Source: Nephrocerus scutellatus
Taxonomy: Eukaryota > Arthropoda > Insecta > Diptera > Pipunculidae
DNA: 64,000 nt
Direction of reading: 5' to 3'
Assembly (NCBI GenBank): GCA_947095585.1
Contig: OX352761.1
Location: forward strand, 33,633,777-33,697,776
A program made the position numbers and the translations under genes. Positions 54,317 to 64,000 of this stretch are shown here, one piece after another (position 1 is the stretch's first letter; each line of letters opens with the position of its first letter). Under the pieces are notes generated by a model. That model was given only the letters and a program-made list of their open reading frames with translations. It was not told where the DNA came from and made no database searches.

Positions 54317-55275
54317 TTCTGCCCGCCTGAAATGTCTCAGATATTTCAACTGTGTCTTGTGGTAGCCTGCAAATTTTTGAGATTCCTCGTTTGTAGGTAC
54401 CGTTGATGGTTTTTACACTGGCGACACGAACAAGTCCATCGTCTCCTACGTAAGTTTCCACCAGACGTCCGAGTTTCCATTTCAGTGATGGTTGATTATC
54501 TTCCTTGAGAATCACTAGTTCTCCAATCACCAGATTGCGTGTCGACTTGGTCCATTTGTATCGCTGCTGTAAGGACCGCAGGTACTCGTTTGACCAACGA
54601 TTCCAAAACACGCGGTGTTTGAACTCAATTTGTTTCCAGGTGTCGAGTGGGCAACGATCAGTTAAATTTGGCATCAGAACAGCGTTGAGTGGTCGTCCGA
54701 TTAATAGGTGCCCTGGTGTAAGGCAATCGAAATCATCTGGGCTGTTAGTAATGGGTCCAGCGGTCTTGAATTTAGTACTGCTTCCACTTGTTTAATCAGG
54801 GTATGTAGTTGCTCGTAGGTAAACCTTGACTGGCCCATCGTACGACGGATATGAAACTTAGCCAGTTTCACTCCAGCTTCATGAAGACCCCCGAAATGTG
54901 GTGTAGCAGGTGGCATAAAATTCCATTCAATTTGATCTTCTTCACATATCGATCGTAAATCATCTTTCAGCTGGTTAGACGCTAGTAGTGTATATAATTC
55001 ACGTAGCTCGGAGTTGGCACCAATGAAATTGGTACCGTTGTCAGAAAACACCCGCCTGCAAAGTCCGCGGGTGGCAATGAAACGCTTGAAACAACCCAAG
55101 AAGGATTGAGTGCTGAGATCTGAAGCAAGTTCAAGGTGGACAGCCTTCGTGACGAAACAAATGAATAGACATAGATACGTCTTTGTTGGTGATTTTCCAC
55201 GGGTGTGGTATTGAATGTAAAACGGTCCTGCGAAGTCTATTCCTACAGAATAGAATGGTGGTGATACGTTGACGA
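54317..55275 (-). pseudogene. BEL-1 integrase and C-terminal domain, inverted
   Basis: Minus-strand reading: VSPPFYSVGIDFAGPF (first Asp, ~55240), CFVTKAVHLELASDLST, FSDNGTNFIGAN (second Asp, ~55050), MPPATPHFGGLHEAGVKLAK (Glu, ~54890), and the LNSRPL segment. After a frameshift near 54750 the C-terminal domain (DUF5641-type) continues: LTPGHLLIGRPL, WKQIEFKHRVFWNRW, WKLGRLVETYVGDDGLVRVA, ending before the LTR. The part 54731-55275 has no + strand counterpart and forms the spacer of the inverted repeat. The usual HHCC region between RNase H and integrase is missing. Confidence 0.87.
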
Positions 55276-55691
55276 TTCGATTGCCTTACACCAGGGCACC
55301 TATTAATCGGACGACCACTCAACGCTGTTCTGATGCCAAATTTAACTGATCGTTGCCCACTCGACACCTGGAAACAAATTGAGTTCAAACACCGCGTGTT
55401 TTGGAATCGTTGGTCAAACGAGTACCTGCGGTCCTTACAGCAGCGATACAAATGGACCAAGTCGACACGCAATCTGGTGATTGGAGAACTAGTGATTCTC
55501 AAGGAAGATAATCAACCATCACTGAAATGGAAACTCGGACGTCTGGTGGAAACTTACGTAGGAGACGATGGACTTGTTCGTGTCGCCAGTGTAAAAACCA
55601 TCAACGGTACCTACAAACGAGGAATCTCAAAAATTTGCAGGCTACCACAAGACACAGTTGAAATATCTGAGACATTTCAAGGCGGGCAGAA
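55276..55691 (+). pseudogene. BEL-1 C-terminal domain, original copy
   Basis: CLTPGHLLIGRPLN leads into the frame 55333-55698 (DUF5641-type: WKQIEFKHRVFWNRWSNEYL, WKLGRLVETYVGDDG, KRGISKICRLPQD). It ends at the LTR border. The upstream integrase is absent on this strand. Confidence 0.87.
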
Positions 55692-56185
55692 TGTTTGAGC
55701 ATATACCATATATACATATATATACAACCAAACACATTATTCTATTTTTAAACATTGTCATTGTCAAGTCCATTCAACTTTCACTTTATTTATATAATGC
55801 AATTCAATTCAAATATTGGAGATATGGCATGGCTAAAGTAAACAAGAAACGTGGCATGGCCAATATAATATTAATTCGATTATAATAACGAGTGTTCTTT
55901 GTCTGAGCATTCGCATTATAATCGAATACTCTCTCGCCATCCTTGTGTCAATCCAAGCGGGTCGTATAGTTTTTAGCTTTTTGCTTGATTCTGGTGTTGT
56001 GTATTGCTCCATTTTGTATTTTTTTCAAATCCTATTTTTTTGCATTTGCAGTTTTTTTAATAAATATTAAAATATAAAGGGTGACTATTTACTATTTGAT
56101 AAAGTGAAGATTGAATCGAATAACAAATTCAACATACCAAGAACCCATTCAATTCTCCAGGCACAAAAACGCTTGTGCTTCAACA
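55692..56185 (+). repeat. 3' LTR of BEL-1
   Basis: 494 bp, TG...CA, followed by the target duplication TATTA (56186-56190). Preceded by the purine-rich AAGGCGGGCAGAA. Confidence 0.93.
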
Positions 56186-57138
56186 TATTACAAACACAAA
56201 ACGAATAAACCATCCAAAATGACTAGTTATTAATCAGGGACGTCATATCAAACAAACGAAAATTTTCGTTTACGAGCCTACCAAAATCTTTACCATATAT
56301 AGTTATCCATTCAAAAATCGAACCTTTAAAGTTTATAATAGATTCGGGTGCGACACACTCGATAATTAACACGAAGGATCGCATAAGGATCCTAAATGGA
56401 ATATACCAATGAAAGAAATTATAATAACAACCTTACAACATAACATAAAAATTAGCGAAAAAGTCAGAATACCTTTATTTGAAGAGCTAGGAGACGTTAC
56501 AGAGAAGATTGACTTCTACGTCTGCAACTTCCACAAGGAGTACCATGGACTTATAGGTAATAACATATTAAGGAAATATAAGGCAATAATTGATTTTAAA
56601 AATAACATTTTGGAGATAGGTACATAAACAGTACCATTACACTTTGACGATAAAGACTTTCAACAGTATTTTTTTGATAGAGCAGGCGAATTTTACGTTG
56701 ACATACCAATTACACAAACAGAAGGACTTATTTATATACCACAAAAAATGTTAGATTGTAAAGAAGTTAAAATAAAAGAAGGTAAAAGGATATAAAAATG
56801 AACATAGAAGATCCTGAATATATAAATGCATTCGAAACATTGAAAATACATTTAATTAACGAACCAATTTCAATTTATCCCGATTTTAAAAAGAAATTTA
56901 CTCTGCAAACAGATGCAAGAAACTATGCTTTGGGAGCTGTGCTATCTCAAGACGGCCATCCGACGTGTTACGCTAGTAGAACACTAAATGACCACGAGCA
57001 AAATTAAAGCACCATAAAAAAAGAACTGCTTACTATTGTTTGGGGCACGCAATATTTCAGACCCTATTTATTTGGAAATAAATTTATATAAATTTAAAAA
57101 ATAAATATCTTTGTTCAAAAACTACTGGCCTAGATATA
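56186..57138 (+). pseudogene. Gypsy-C protease and RNase H remnants
   Basis: LKFIIDSGATHSIINTKDRI (~56320) is the aspartic protease start and continues, with a frame break, into 56409-56627 (FHKEYHGLIGNNILRKYKAI). The next segment reads VDIPITQTEGLIYIPQKM. The frame 56798-57007 starts at the RT/RNase H junction (INAFETLKIHLINEPI, LQTDARNYALGAVLSQDGHP), followed by LLTIVWGTQYFRPYLFGN to ~57085. RT catalytic motifs and integrase are deleted. Confidence 0.85.
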
Positions 57139-57265
57139 TAGGGTGTTTTTTTGGGAGGTTTGTTTTTCCGATAGATGTCGTTTTATTTTATGACAGTTGT
57201 TTTGACAGCTCAAAGTGGCATTTCTACTCAGTATTGTTTGGCAAATCATTACGAAAAAAAAAAAG

Positions 57266-57297
<32 letters not shown>

Positions 57298-57755
57298 ACA
57301 TTTGTGAAAAATTAGTGGTAGCCATATGCCAGAAATTGTGTTTAAATGTTAAATGCCAAAAAATTATCTACCAAATAAAAAAAAATTTTGGTCATTTCAT
57401 AATTTTATATGTGTTTTATTAAAAAAAAAAAAAATCGGCAACCTCTTAAAAAAACACCCGTTAGATATAACGTGTTTTTTTAAGAGGGTGCCGATTTTTT
57501 TTTTGAATTAAACACATATAAAATTATGAAATGACCAAAATTTTTTTTTATTTGGCATTTAACATTTAAACACTATTTCTGGCATATGGCTACCACGACT
57601 ATTTTTCACAAATGTCATTTTTTTTTTTTTTTTTTTTTTTCATAATGATTTGCCAAACAATACTGAGTAGAAATGCCACTTTGAGCTGTCAAAACAACTG
57701 TCATAAAATAAAACGACATCTATCGGAAAAACAAACCTCCCAAAAAAACACCCTT
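57139..57755. mobile_element. TA-flanked foldback MITE (long palindromic form)
   Basis: A 617-bp near-perfect palindrome centred near 57447, with arms of ~300 bp, flanked by TA (57137-57138 and 57756-57757). It starts GGGTGTTTTTTTGGGAGG one base in, shares its outer ~200 bp with the short form at 41799, and carries A/T homopolymers of 20-40 bases. The empty site is preserved in the left arm of the duplication (~52871). Confidence 0.93.
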
Positions 57756-57777
57756 TATCTTCGTCGGAGCCTCCAAG

Positions 57778-58189
57778 TGTCGCAAACAATTATTAAGAAT
57801 TCTGTCCGAACAACACCAGTCCACATAAAACGCAATACAAGTATCAAGGTTAAAACGCAATACGAGTATCAAGATCACCGTTCCACATAAAACGCAATAC
57901 GAATATCAAGATAACTTAATTCGCATTGCATTTATTTTAGAATACATATATTCTTCGCAGCACAGCACCTAAATAAAGATACATGCGAATACGGTAAACC
58001 ATATACACAATACTTAACACATATGCATTTTTGGTAGCATTAAGAAGATCGTATTTTGTAAAGTCAGTTGATTGACGACTGACTAAGAAGACAGATCATA
58101 CTCTTGAATTAATAAATTGGATTTACCAATTAAATTAATAAAGTTTGCCTTTTTTTTAAAAATCAAATTGGATTGACCAACTTGTTAAC
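57778..58189 (+). repeat. 3' LTR of Gypsy-C
   Basis: 412 bp, TGTCGCAAAC ... CTTGTTAAC. Matches 45102-46052 without its MITEs. Confidence 0.88.
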
Positions 58190-58194
58190 TGTGA

Positions 58195-58570
58195 AGCTCT
58201 TACAGCCAAACATATAAGTTAGTGTAAGAGTGCGATAGATGTTTAAAGGAGATATTGATGACAATTGGTGTTTAGACAGCGGTGCCAGTGACCACATGAC
58301 ACACAACAAAGAGTGGTTTGAGAGCTATCGTCAATTTACCGAAACATCCGACATTAAAATCGGCAGCGGTAAAATAATACCAGCGCTTGGAGTTGGAGAT
58401 ATAAACATTTTGGCCTTTAATGGGAAAAATTGGAAAAATAAATACTTGTCAAATGTTTTATTTGTTCCACAAATTTATTCTCACAAAGTCAAGCACTAGA
58501 CAAAGGTTTGGTTCTTACGTCAAACAGTGAAACGTGTTTTTTTGCTAAAAAGGAAAGTCGAGAAACTCAC
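58195..58570 (+). pseudogene. Copia-type protease fragment
   Basis: The frame 58239-58499 encodes DNWCLDSGASDHMTHNKEWF, the Copia aspartic protease, then IGSGKIIPALGVGDI and KNKYLSNVLFVPQI (typical of the linker toward GAG-pre-integrase). After a frameshift at ~58500 DKGLVLTSNSETCFFAKKE follows to ~58570. Neither RT nor integrase is found. Confidence 0.85.
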
Positions 58571-58941
58571 GCCTCAAATAATAATTATATTACAAAAAAA
58601 CATAGATTGAAAATCTTGCAATTGCACTGTGAAGTTGCGGCTGGCAAGTTGCTCGTGTAAACCACAACAACTCAAATCCCAACTACGTTGTGTTAAATCG
58701 ACTGTTAGCTTCATTTTAGTTTTACACAAAAAGAAAAACTCACTTCCTTTTCTGGTCTGACTGGTGCAAGTACAATATAATAGCAGCAAAAAATAATTAT
58801 CAAGTTCTAGCTATTTTTAAAATAATGAAATAAGTCGGATTTTGGAAAAATAACTTGTTAAAAGGAAAATAACAGTACAGTTACTATAGTTGTAAAATCG
58901 TGAAGCTTTTGAAAATATTATTCTATTTGTGCAAATACATT
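58571..58941 (+). other. Probable 5' LTR region of BEL-2
   Basis: No gene. The stretch ends GCAAATACATT just before a primer-binding site, so its 3' part should be LTR. The LTR start cannot be fixed because no second copy lies in the window. Confidence 0.45.
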
Positions 58942-58959
58942 TGGTGCCGAAACCAGGGA
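58942..58959 (+). promoter_or_regulatory. Primer-binding site of BEL-2, tRNA-Phe type
   Basis: TGGTGCCGAAACCAGGGA matches the complement of the tRNA-Phe 3' end with CCA except for one base. Confidence 0.7.
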
Positions 58960-59576
58960 ACACCTTTTCTAGAAGACCAAGGAATTTTAGATAAGCATCT
59001 GCCCACCACATCTCTTTTTTTAGTTTTTCCTTTTTTAAAAAAATAAATACTTACAAAATAACAATTAGAATTAATTGTGATTTAATACGTTTAATATGAT
59101 TATTTCAAGTAAGTAATAAAAGTATATACATATGTATAATTTTTTATATTTTATATTTACAATACACTCAAGATATTAATATTATTTATAAACTTTTACA
59201 GGTACTAATCTCTGAAAAGTTAAAGTTAGAATGAAAATAAAAATACTTTACAAAAAAGTAGTAAAAATTCTCTACAAGGATTCTCTATGGAATTAATATT
59301 TAAGAAAAGACTCAGATTTTTCAATTGTTCAAAACCGAAAAATGACACAAAGATCTTTTAATTCTAAATGGCGTTTTCATGCATATAAACCTAAGTAGAT
59401 TTTGTTACTGCTATAGTAACTGCGATTACTACCTCCGTTACAATTTGATCTTTAATCAATTGATTTTCAATATTTTCATCCGCAATAAAATGCCTGATCT
59501 GCAAACCTTAATAAAAAAAAAGAGAAGTTGTAAAGGGTAGTTTAACCAACAGTAAGAAATTTACAGATAAATTTAG
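58960..59576. other. BEL-2 untranslated leader
   Basis: AT-rich, no coding sequence recognised. Confidence 0.4.
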
Positions 59577-62316
59577 TTGGGATGCAACTCAAGCTGTAAA
59601 TGTAGAGCAAATAGAGACAAGGATCGAACAATTGAATTGAATGAGGCATGGAAGGATTTCCATGAGCTAGAGTCTCAAATTGCCTTATTTGATGAACAAA
59701 CATCTGAAGCTGATGAGTTTGAGGAAAGATTCTTTGAAATCAAAGCATCACTGAAACGTCTCCTTAATGAACGTTCTCCTAGTCTTGCCTTTGTTCCTAA
59801 TACTTCTCAAGCCAATTTAACAATGCAAGAAAATCTTGGTGAACGAACCTTTCAATGTTCTGAGTTGCGATTGCCTCGTGTAATGATTGAGCAGTTTGGA
59901 GGTGACTATTCCAAATGGCAATCTTTCCAGGATCAATTTGAAACATCAATACATTTAAAGGAAAATCTATCAACCATACATAAATTTCAATATCTGAAAA
60001 GTTTATTAAAAAATGAAGCAGCATCTTTAATTAGACACATGCCATTGACAGACGCAAACTATTTGCTAGCATGGGAAAAATTAAAGAAGCGGTACAATAA
60101 AAGGAAGTATTCTGTACGATTCCTAAATCCTAAATCAACCAAACGTGAACACTGATGGCCATAAACAACTACGAGGAGTCTGTGACATCTCCGATGAAGT
60201 ACTTAGAGGTCTTCAAGCTCTTGGAACAGAATGGCAAGGCCGAGACCCTTGGTTGATGCAAATATTGACTAGAAAATTGGATATTAAAACGCAGCAAGCA
60301 TGGGCAAGGCACTCTATCGTAATTGAGATTCCCACCATAAACGACTTATTGGAATTTTTGACGGAACGCTGTGATGCCTTACAAGCTTGCTCAACTATGA
60401 AACGCTCAGTTTCTAATCGCCAATACACACACCATAAGGTTCACACAACCACAACACACGCTATCAATTGCATCATGTGCAAGGCTACCAATCATTTATT
60501 GCATAAATGCTTCAGATTCAAGAAGCTAAACTTGCTAGCACGGAAACAATTCGTAGAAAGGCATAATCTGTGTCAGAACTGCTTAAATCCAAATCACAAC
60601 ATAAATAGCTGTCAAAGCCCAAATCTGCTGATACCATCAGTCAACCAAGGTATATCTAAACCATCGACTAAATATTTACAAGATTGCCATCGTTACGACT
60701 CTGCCACTGATAGATCGATTATGTCATCTGATCCATCGTCACCCAACGTACATACAGTAAGCACATTGCTGTCCACCGTCTTACTGCAAATTAAGGACGA
60801 TTTTTGTATCTCCCATTTGGCAAGGGGGCTACTCGGCTCCGGTTCTCAAACTACGCTAATAAGTGAGAATTGCGTAAACGAATCGGTCTTCGCAGACAGC
60901 GATCTCACATCGTCATCAATGGCATCTCATCACAAAGAGCAGGTGTAACCAAGGGAGAAGTAATGCTACATTTGGTCAGTAAGGCATATTCCGACAAGTC
61001 CGTCAAGGTTCGAGCAGTCATTCTTAATCATCTAACATCCAAACTTTCCCATCACAAGTTAGACGATTCCAATTGGCCTCTTGTTTTAAATTTGAAATTA
61101 GCCGACCCATCATATAAGGATCCAGGTGTCATTGACGTACTGCTAGGCAACGATATATTCTATGAGATATTGCTTCCTGAAAGGATGAAACTAGCCGACC
61201 ATTTGTTTGCTCAATCAACCATTTTTGGTTGGGTTCTTGAAGGTCAGATCAATGACTCACGAAGTGCATCAACAACGCTTCATACAACGAATTCGAGCAT
61301 TGAACCGGAGTTTCAGTTACTTCAAAGATTTTGGGAACTAGAAGAGTTCGACATTCCATCAAACCAAGTGAACTTGAATGAACATAAGTGCGAAGTTATC
61401 GTTAGACTTCCCTTCAAGGCGTCACCAGCTAGTTTAGGAGACACATTTCATCAAGCAAGCAGAAGATTCCACACACTAGGAAGAAAACTGAGCATCAACC
61501 CATCTATGAATCATGATTACATAGAATTTATGAAAGAATACGAGAAACTTGGTCACATGGAGAAGGCTGATCATGACCAATTCATTCTTCCTTACCATTG
61601 TGTGCGCAACGATGCCAGCACCACCACAAGGCTTCGAGTGGTCTTCGACGGTTCATGCAAGGCAACCTGTGGTCACTCACTTAATGATTTACTGTTGACA
61701 GGACCAACCATCCAAGACGACCTCATGACAATACTTTTACGATTTCGCAAACACAGAATTGCAATAGCAGCGGACATAGAAAAAATGTATCGCCAAATCT
61801 TACTTCATCCTGCCGATAGAGATTTTCAACACATCATTTGGCGTGAAACACCCAGTCAAAACATACAACAATTCCGTCTCACTACAGTAACGTACGGAAC
61901 ATCTACACTGACTACAGTGCAATATATCCAAATGCTTCTGCCATATTAAAGTCAGATTTTTATGTCGATGACTTGCTCACAGGCTGTGATGATTTGACCA
62001 CGGCAATTCAAATCCACGAGGACATGACATCACTGCTAAAGAAGGGGGGATTCTCACTTCGAAAATGGATGTCTAACCATAAGGATTTAACTGCACGTAT
62101 ACATGCTTCAGATCATAATCCTTTGAACCTTGATAACAGTTCGACTGTAAAGACTTTGGGTATACTTTGGAATCCACAAAATGATCACTTTACATTCCAA
62201 GTCGATTTAAAACATGCTGACAGAGCTACCAAGAGAACATTGTTATCAGAAGCTTCACGAATCTTCGACCCTCTCGGATGGCTGTCACCGAGTACAGTTT
62301 CCCGACGAGGAAAACT
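59577..62316 (+). pseudogene. BEL-2 Gag-Pol, decayed (Gag, protease, RT)
   Basis: Four overlapping frames. 59577-60155: Gag DUF1759 (LRLPRVMIEQFGGDYSKWQS). 60145-60948: knuckles CIMCKATNHLLHKC and CQNCLNPNHNINSC, then protease LLGSGSQTTLIS, where the catalytic Asp position is Gly. 60870-61949: rest of protease domain, YRQI-type RT segment (RVVFDGSCKATCGHSLNDLL, AADIEKMYRQILLHP). The segment after VTYGTS is deleted and out of frame. 61973-62371: DDLLTG-like start, then SRIFDPLGWLSP, after which homology stops (~62316). At least three frameshifts. It is a different BEL/Pao family from BEL-1. Confidence 0.85.
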
Positions 62317-62499
62317 TCAATCAACATCATTAAAAATTTCCAACAAGGAAAATTTCTATAAACATCAATAAAAAATTTTCCGTCTAAATAAATTTATACA
62401 GTGGCTGGCTGGCAATATACACACAGTATCACAACTCAGTTACAAACCACCACGGCAATTCTATTTCAAGCAGTGCCATTGAAAGCCTAATTGTAAACG
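62317..62499. other. Unassigned junction sequence
   Basis: AT-rich, with AATTTCCAACAAGGAAAATT-type words. No gene. Confidence 0.3.
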
Positions 62500-62802
62500 G
62501 TGTCAGATTATCTGCAACAATTACAACAACATCAGCTAGTGCAACAGCTACAACAGCTTCAATTGCAAATCCAACATCCACAGCCAGTTTATCTTCGACA
62601 ATTACAACAGCATCAGCTAGCGCAACAGCTACAACAGCTTCAATTGCAAATTCAGCATCCACAACAGTGCCAACAAAAGCAGCTTTCTACCGCAACACTT
62701 ACGACTTTAATTCAGCAGCAACAACAACAACAACAACAGCAGCAACAAAATCAAAACCATCAGCAAACGCTACTTTCACCAAACATCGAAGTGGACAGTT
62801 AA
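62500..62802 (+). repeat. 81-bp duplicated CAG/CAA-rich repeat
   Basis: CAACAGCTTCAATTGCAAAT recurs at 62552 and 62633 (81-bp unit, two copies), followed by a (CAR)n tract at 62713-62745. The plus strand is open for 100 codons as almost pure Gln/Leu; the minus strand is also open. The composition explains both frames, so no gene is called. Confidence 0.8.
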
Positions 62803-63022
62803 ATCTTCAACTCTAACAATTAATATACATTTATACAAAACCAAAAAGTGTACAGGTAAGCGATTTGATTTACTTATTTTGCACCGGCTCAGTTTGTTGT
62901 TTTTTGCATTCATATAAATTTTTTAATGCGACATGTAAAAATTAAGATCAGTGTTTTGTTACATCACTATTCCTTCATACCTTTTTCACACTGTGTATCA
63001 CAATCGTCTCAAGTTAGTACGC

Positions 63023-63050
63023 TATACGAGGGCGGTCCGAAAAATTATCA
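63023..63050 (+). repeat. Mariner-like terminal inverted repeat fragment
   Basis: TATACGAGGGCGGTCCGAAA resembles the terminal repeat of some insect mariners. No partner repeat or transposase is seen nearby. Confidence 0.45.
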
Positions 63051-63222
63051 ACTATCGGTATTTGTTTCTTTACGTTTCGTTTCTTTGGCAGACGGTTGCG
63101 CTGCCGCAAAAGCCGCTACCGCGGACTAGTATACTAGCGTCGTTGGTCTTGCCCTGAACGTACGGTGAATCGATTCATATATAATTTGTCCGTAGCGTTA
63201 CGCAAATTACTAAACAAAAATC

Positions 63223-64000
63223 ATGTCTGACAACGAGGATGAGAAAGCCTTGGTCAACAACCACCACTCGACCAATATTTATAGGGTATCAGTAAAATAC
63301 TCAGCGTTCAATCGAGACGACCCTGAGATTTGGTTTAAGCAACTCGAGGCTCAGTTCGAATTAAGCGGTGTTACCGCAGACAAAACTAAATACGGTCACT
63401 TGGTAGCTGCTCTCGATGCGGAAACGATTAGGTGCGTTCGCGATCTTGTTTTGAACCCCCCCTCTACAGACACATACCAGTCCTTAAAGACAGCTATTGC
63501 CAGCAGGTTATGCGACTCTGCTCGGAGCAAACTTAATCGTTTGCTTTCTGGTTTGCAACTTGGGGACAAAAAACCGTCGCAGTTATTGCGCGATATGCAA
63601 GCTTTGTCAGTTAACCAAATCAACGAACCCGTATTACGAATCCTGTGGTTGCAGAGATTGCCAACCCATGTACAGGAAATTCTATCGTGTATGGAGGAGT
63701 GTGATTTGGAGAAAATCGCGACTTCAGCGGATACAATTATGGAAATAAACAGACCTTCAGGTATTTATAATTTGTCCAGCTCCCCACAAGTCGCATCGCG
63801 TGAAGCCGACCAGTCATTGTCAGCTAGCATCAATGCTTTGACCAAACAGTCTTTCTACCGAAAGACGATCCAGAGACGACGGTTATAATCAACCCGTTTC
63901 AGAACGGCGATTACAAAGCAAATCGCGATCCGAATCGCAAGTTAGACAGTTCCCAGTTTGCTGGTACCATTTCAAATTTGGTACCAACGCAAAAAAGTGC
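63223..64000 (+). pseudogene. gag: Gag of a third Gypsy family, cut by the window end
   Basis: The ATG at 63223 opens a 221-codon frame of the Gag type in which one reads FNRDDPEIWFKQLEAQFELS, then ETIRCVRDLVLNPPSTDTYQ and LRILWLQRLPTHVQEILSC. This pattern is typical of CsRn1-like Gypsy Gags. The frame ends at 63888, but the expected knuckle start (CWYHFKFGTNAKKC) appears in another frame at 63959, so an indel lies near 63850. The element runs on past 64000. Confidence 0.78.

Larger units (their letters stand above)
52242..54730 (-). repeat. Left arm of a large inverted duplication
   Basis: This is the reverse complement of 55276-58386 except for the foldback insertion present only on the right (57139-57757) and small differences such as one base near 54328. 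In reverse order it holds: Copia protease piece, Gypsy-C LTR, Gypsy-C pol pieces, BEL-1 LTR and BEL-1 C-terminus. The encoded fragments of the two arms (for example 53381-53599 and 56409-56627) are identical. Confidence 0.93.
47721..56185 (+). mobile_element. BEL-1: BEL/Pao LTR retrotransposon, internally rearranged
   Basis: 5' LTR 47721-48209 and 3' LTR 55692-56185 start TGTTTGAGCATATACC and end GCTTCAACA. They are flanked by the 5-bp duplication TATTA (47716-47720 and 56186-56190), as expected for BEL/Pao. Gag-pol is open from 48631 to 51996 and then broken at ~52241. The region 52242-55275 is an inverted segment that includes a second, reversed copy of the element's own 3' end and of its right flank. 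Confidence 0.9.
45102..58189 (+). mobile_element. Gypsy-C: Gypsy LTR retrotransposon split by BEL-1 and partly deleted
   Basis: The ~411-bp LTRs start TGTCGCAAACAATTATTAAG and end CTTGTTAAC (5' copy 45102-46052 with a MITE inside; 3' copy 57778-58189). Gag lies at 46799; BEL-1 occupies 47721-56185; protease and pol fragments resume at 56186. Most of RT and all of integrase are deleted. No matching target duplication is seen at the outer ends, so the right side may be rearranged. A leader paralogue exists at 20466-24367. Confidence 0.8.
55276..58386 (+). repeat. Right arm of the large inverted duplication
   Basis: Starts TTCGATTGCCTTACACCAGG and ends AATACCAGCGC. It carries in forward order BEL-1 C-terminus, BEL-1 3' LTR, Gypsy-C remnants, foldback element, Gypsy-C 3' LTR and Copia protease piece. 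The TATTA duplication of BEL-1 pairs with this arm, so the right arm is the original locus and the left arm the inverted copy. Confidence 0.93.

Noticed and set aside
57778..58570. Copia element with its own 5' LTR at 57778
   Set aside because: The same LTR at 45102 is followed by a Gypsy-type leader and gag, so the LTR belongs to Gypsy-C; the Copia protease piece is only adjacent.
62500..62802. Gln-rich 100-codon protein
   Set aside because: Explained by an 81-bp duplication plus a CAG/CAA tract; the opposite strand is equally open.

Overview
This window is an insect genomic region, probably from a fly (the clades present suggest this; no host gene confirms it). It is AT-rich and, as far as I can read, made entirely of transposable elements. 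I found no host gene, rRNA, tRNA gene or CRISPR array. The elements are nested several layers deep, and many junctions can be proved from target-site duplications (TSDs).

Layout. 1-437 is an old env fragment. 1218-8023 is a full-length Gypsy-type errantivirus (EV1) with 349-bp LTRs that look identical and open gag, pol and env. 8028-9486 holds decayed LINE sequence. 9491-17436 is a second errantivirus (EV2) with identical 355-bp LTRs and one stop in pol. Both have CGCG TSDs, and EV2 sits inside a LINE that resumes at 17441. 18218-19435 is an inverted LINE fragment. 20767-23995 is a PIF/Harbinger transposon (Harb-1) inserted with TAA TSDs into a copy of the Gypsy-C leader. 24370-30127 is a decayed mariner, opened by a 3.9-kb long-LTR element (GL-A) and a 0.6-kb repeat. 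32087-34184 is a decayed P-like transposase.

34786-44537 is one small MITE copy blown up to almost 10 kb. It contains a long-LTR element (GL-B), a younger MITE of its own family, and a second Harbinger (Harb-2). Harb-2 in turn contains GL-C, which contains a TA-flanked foldback element. 45102-58189 is a Gypsy element (Gypsy-C) whose gag is split by a BEL/Pao element (BEL-1, 47721-56185, TSD TATTA). BEL-1 carries a large inverted duplication (52242-54730 against 55276-58386). 58195-58570 is a Copia fragment, 58942-62316 is a decayed BEL/Pao (BEL-2), and 63223-64000 is the start of another Gypsy gag.

How it fits together. The main LTR coding elements all lie on the + strand, while the LINEs and DNA transposons lie on both. 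The two errantiviruses are young, because their LTRs are identical by eye; the rest is layered debris. Such a nested, one-directional, gene-free landscape fits pericentromeric heterochromatin or a piRNA cluster of the flamenco type, which is an inference. The least familiar feature is the GL family: 3.2-3.9 kb TG...CA units with 4-bp TSDs, tandem arrays inside, and in one copy a tRNA-Lys primer-binding site straight after the unit. They look like solo LTRs of a Gypsy lineage with very long LTRs.
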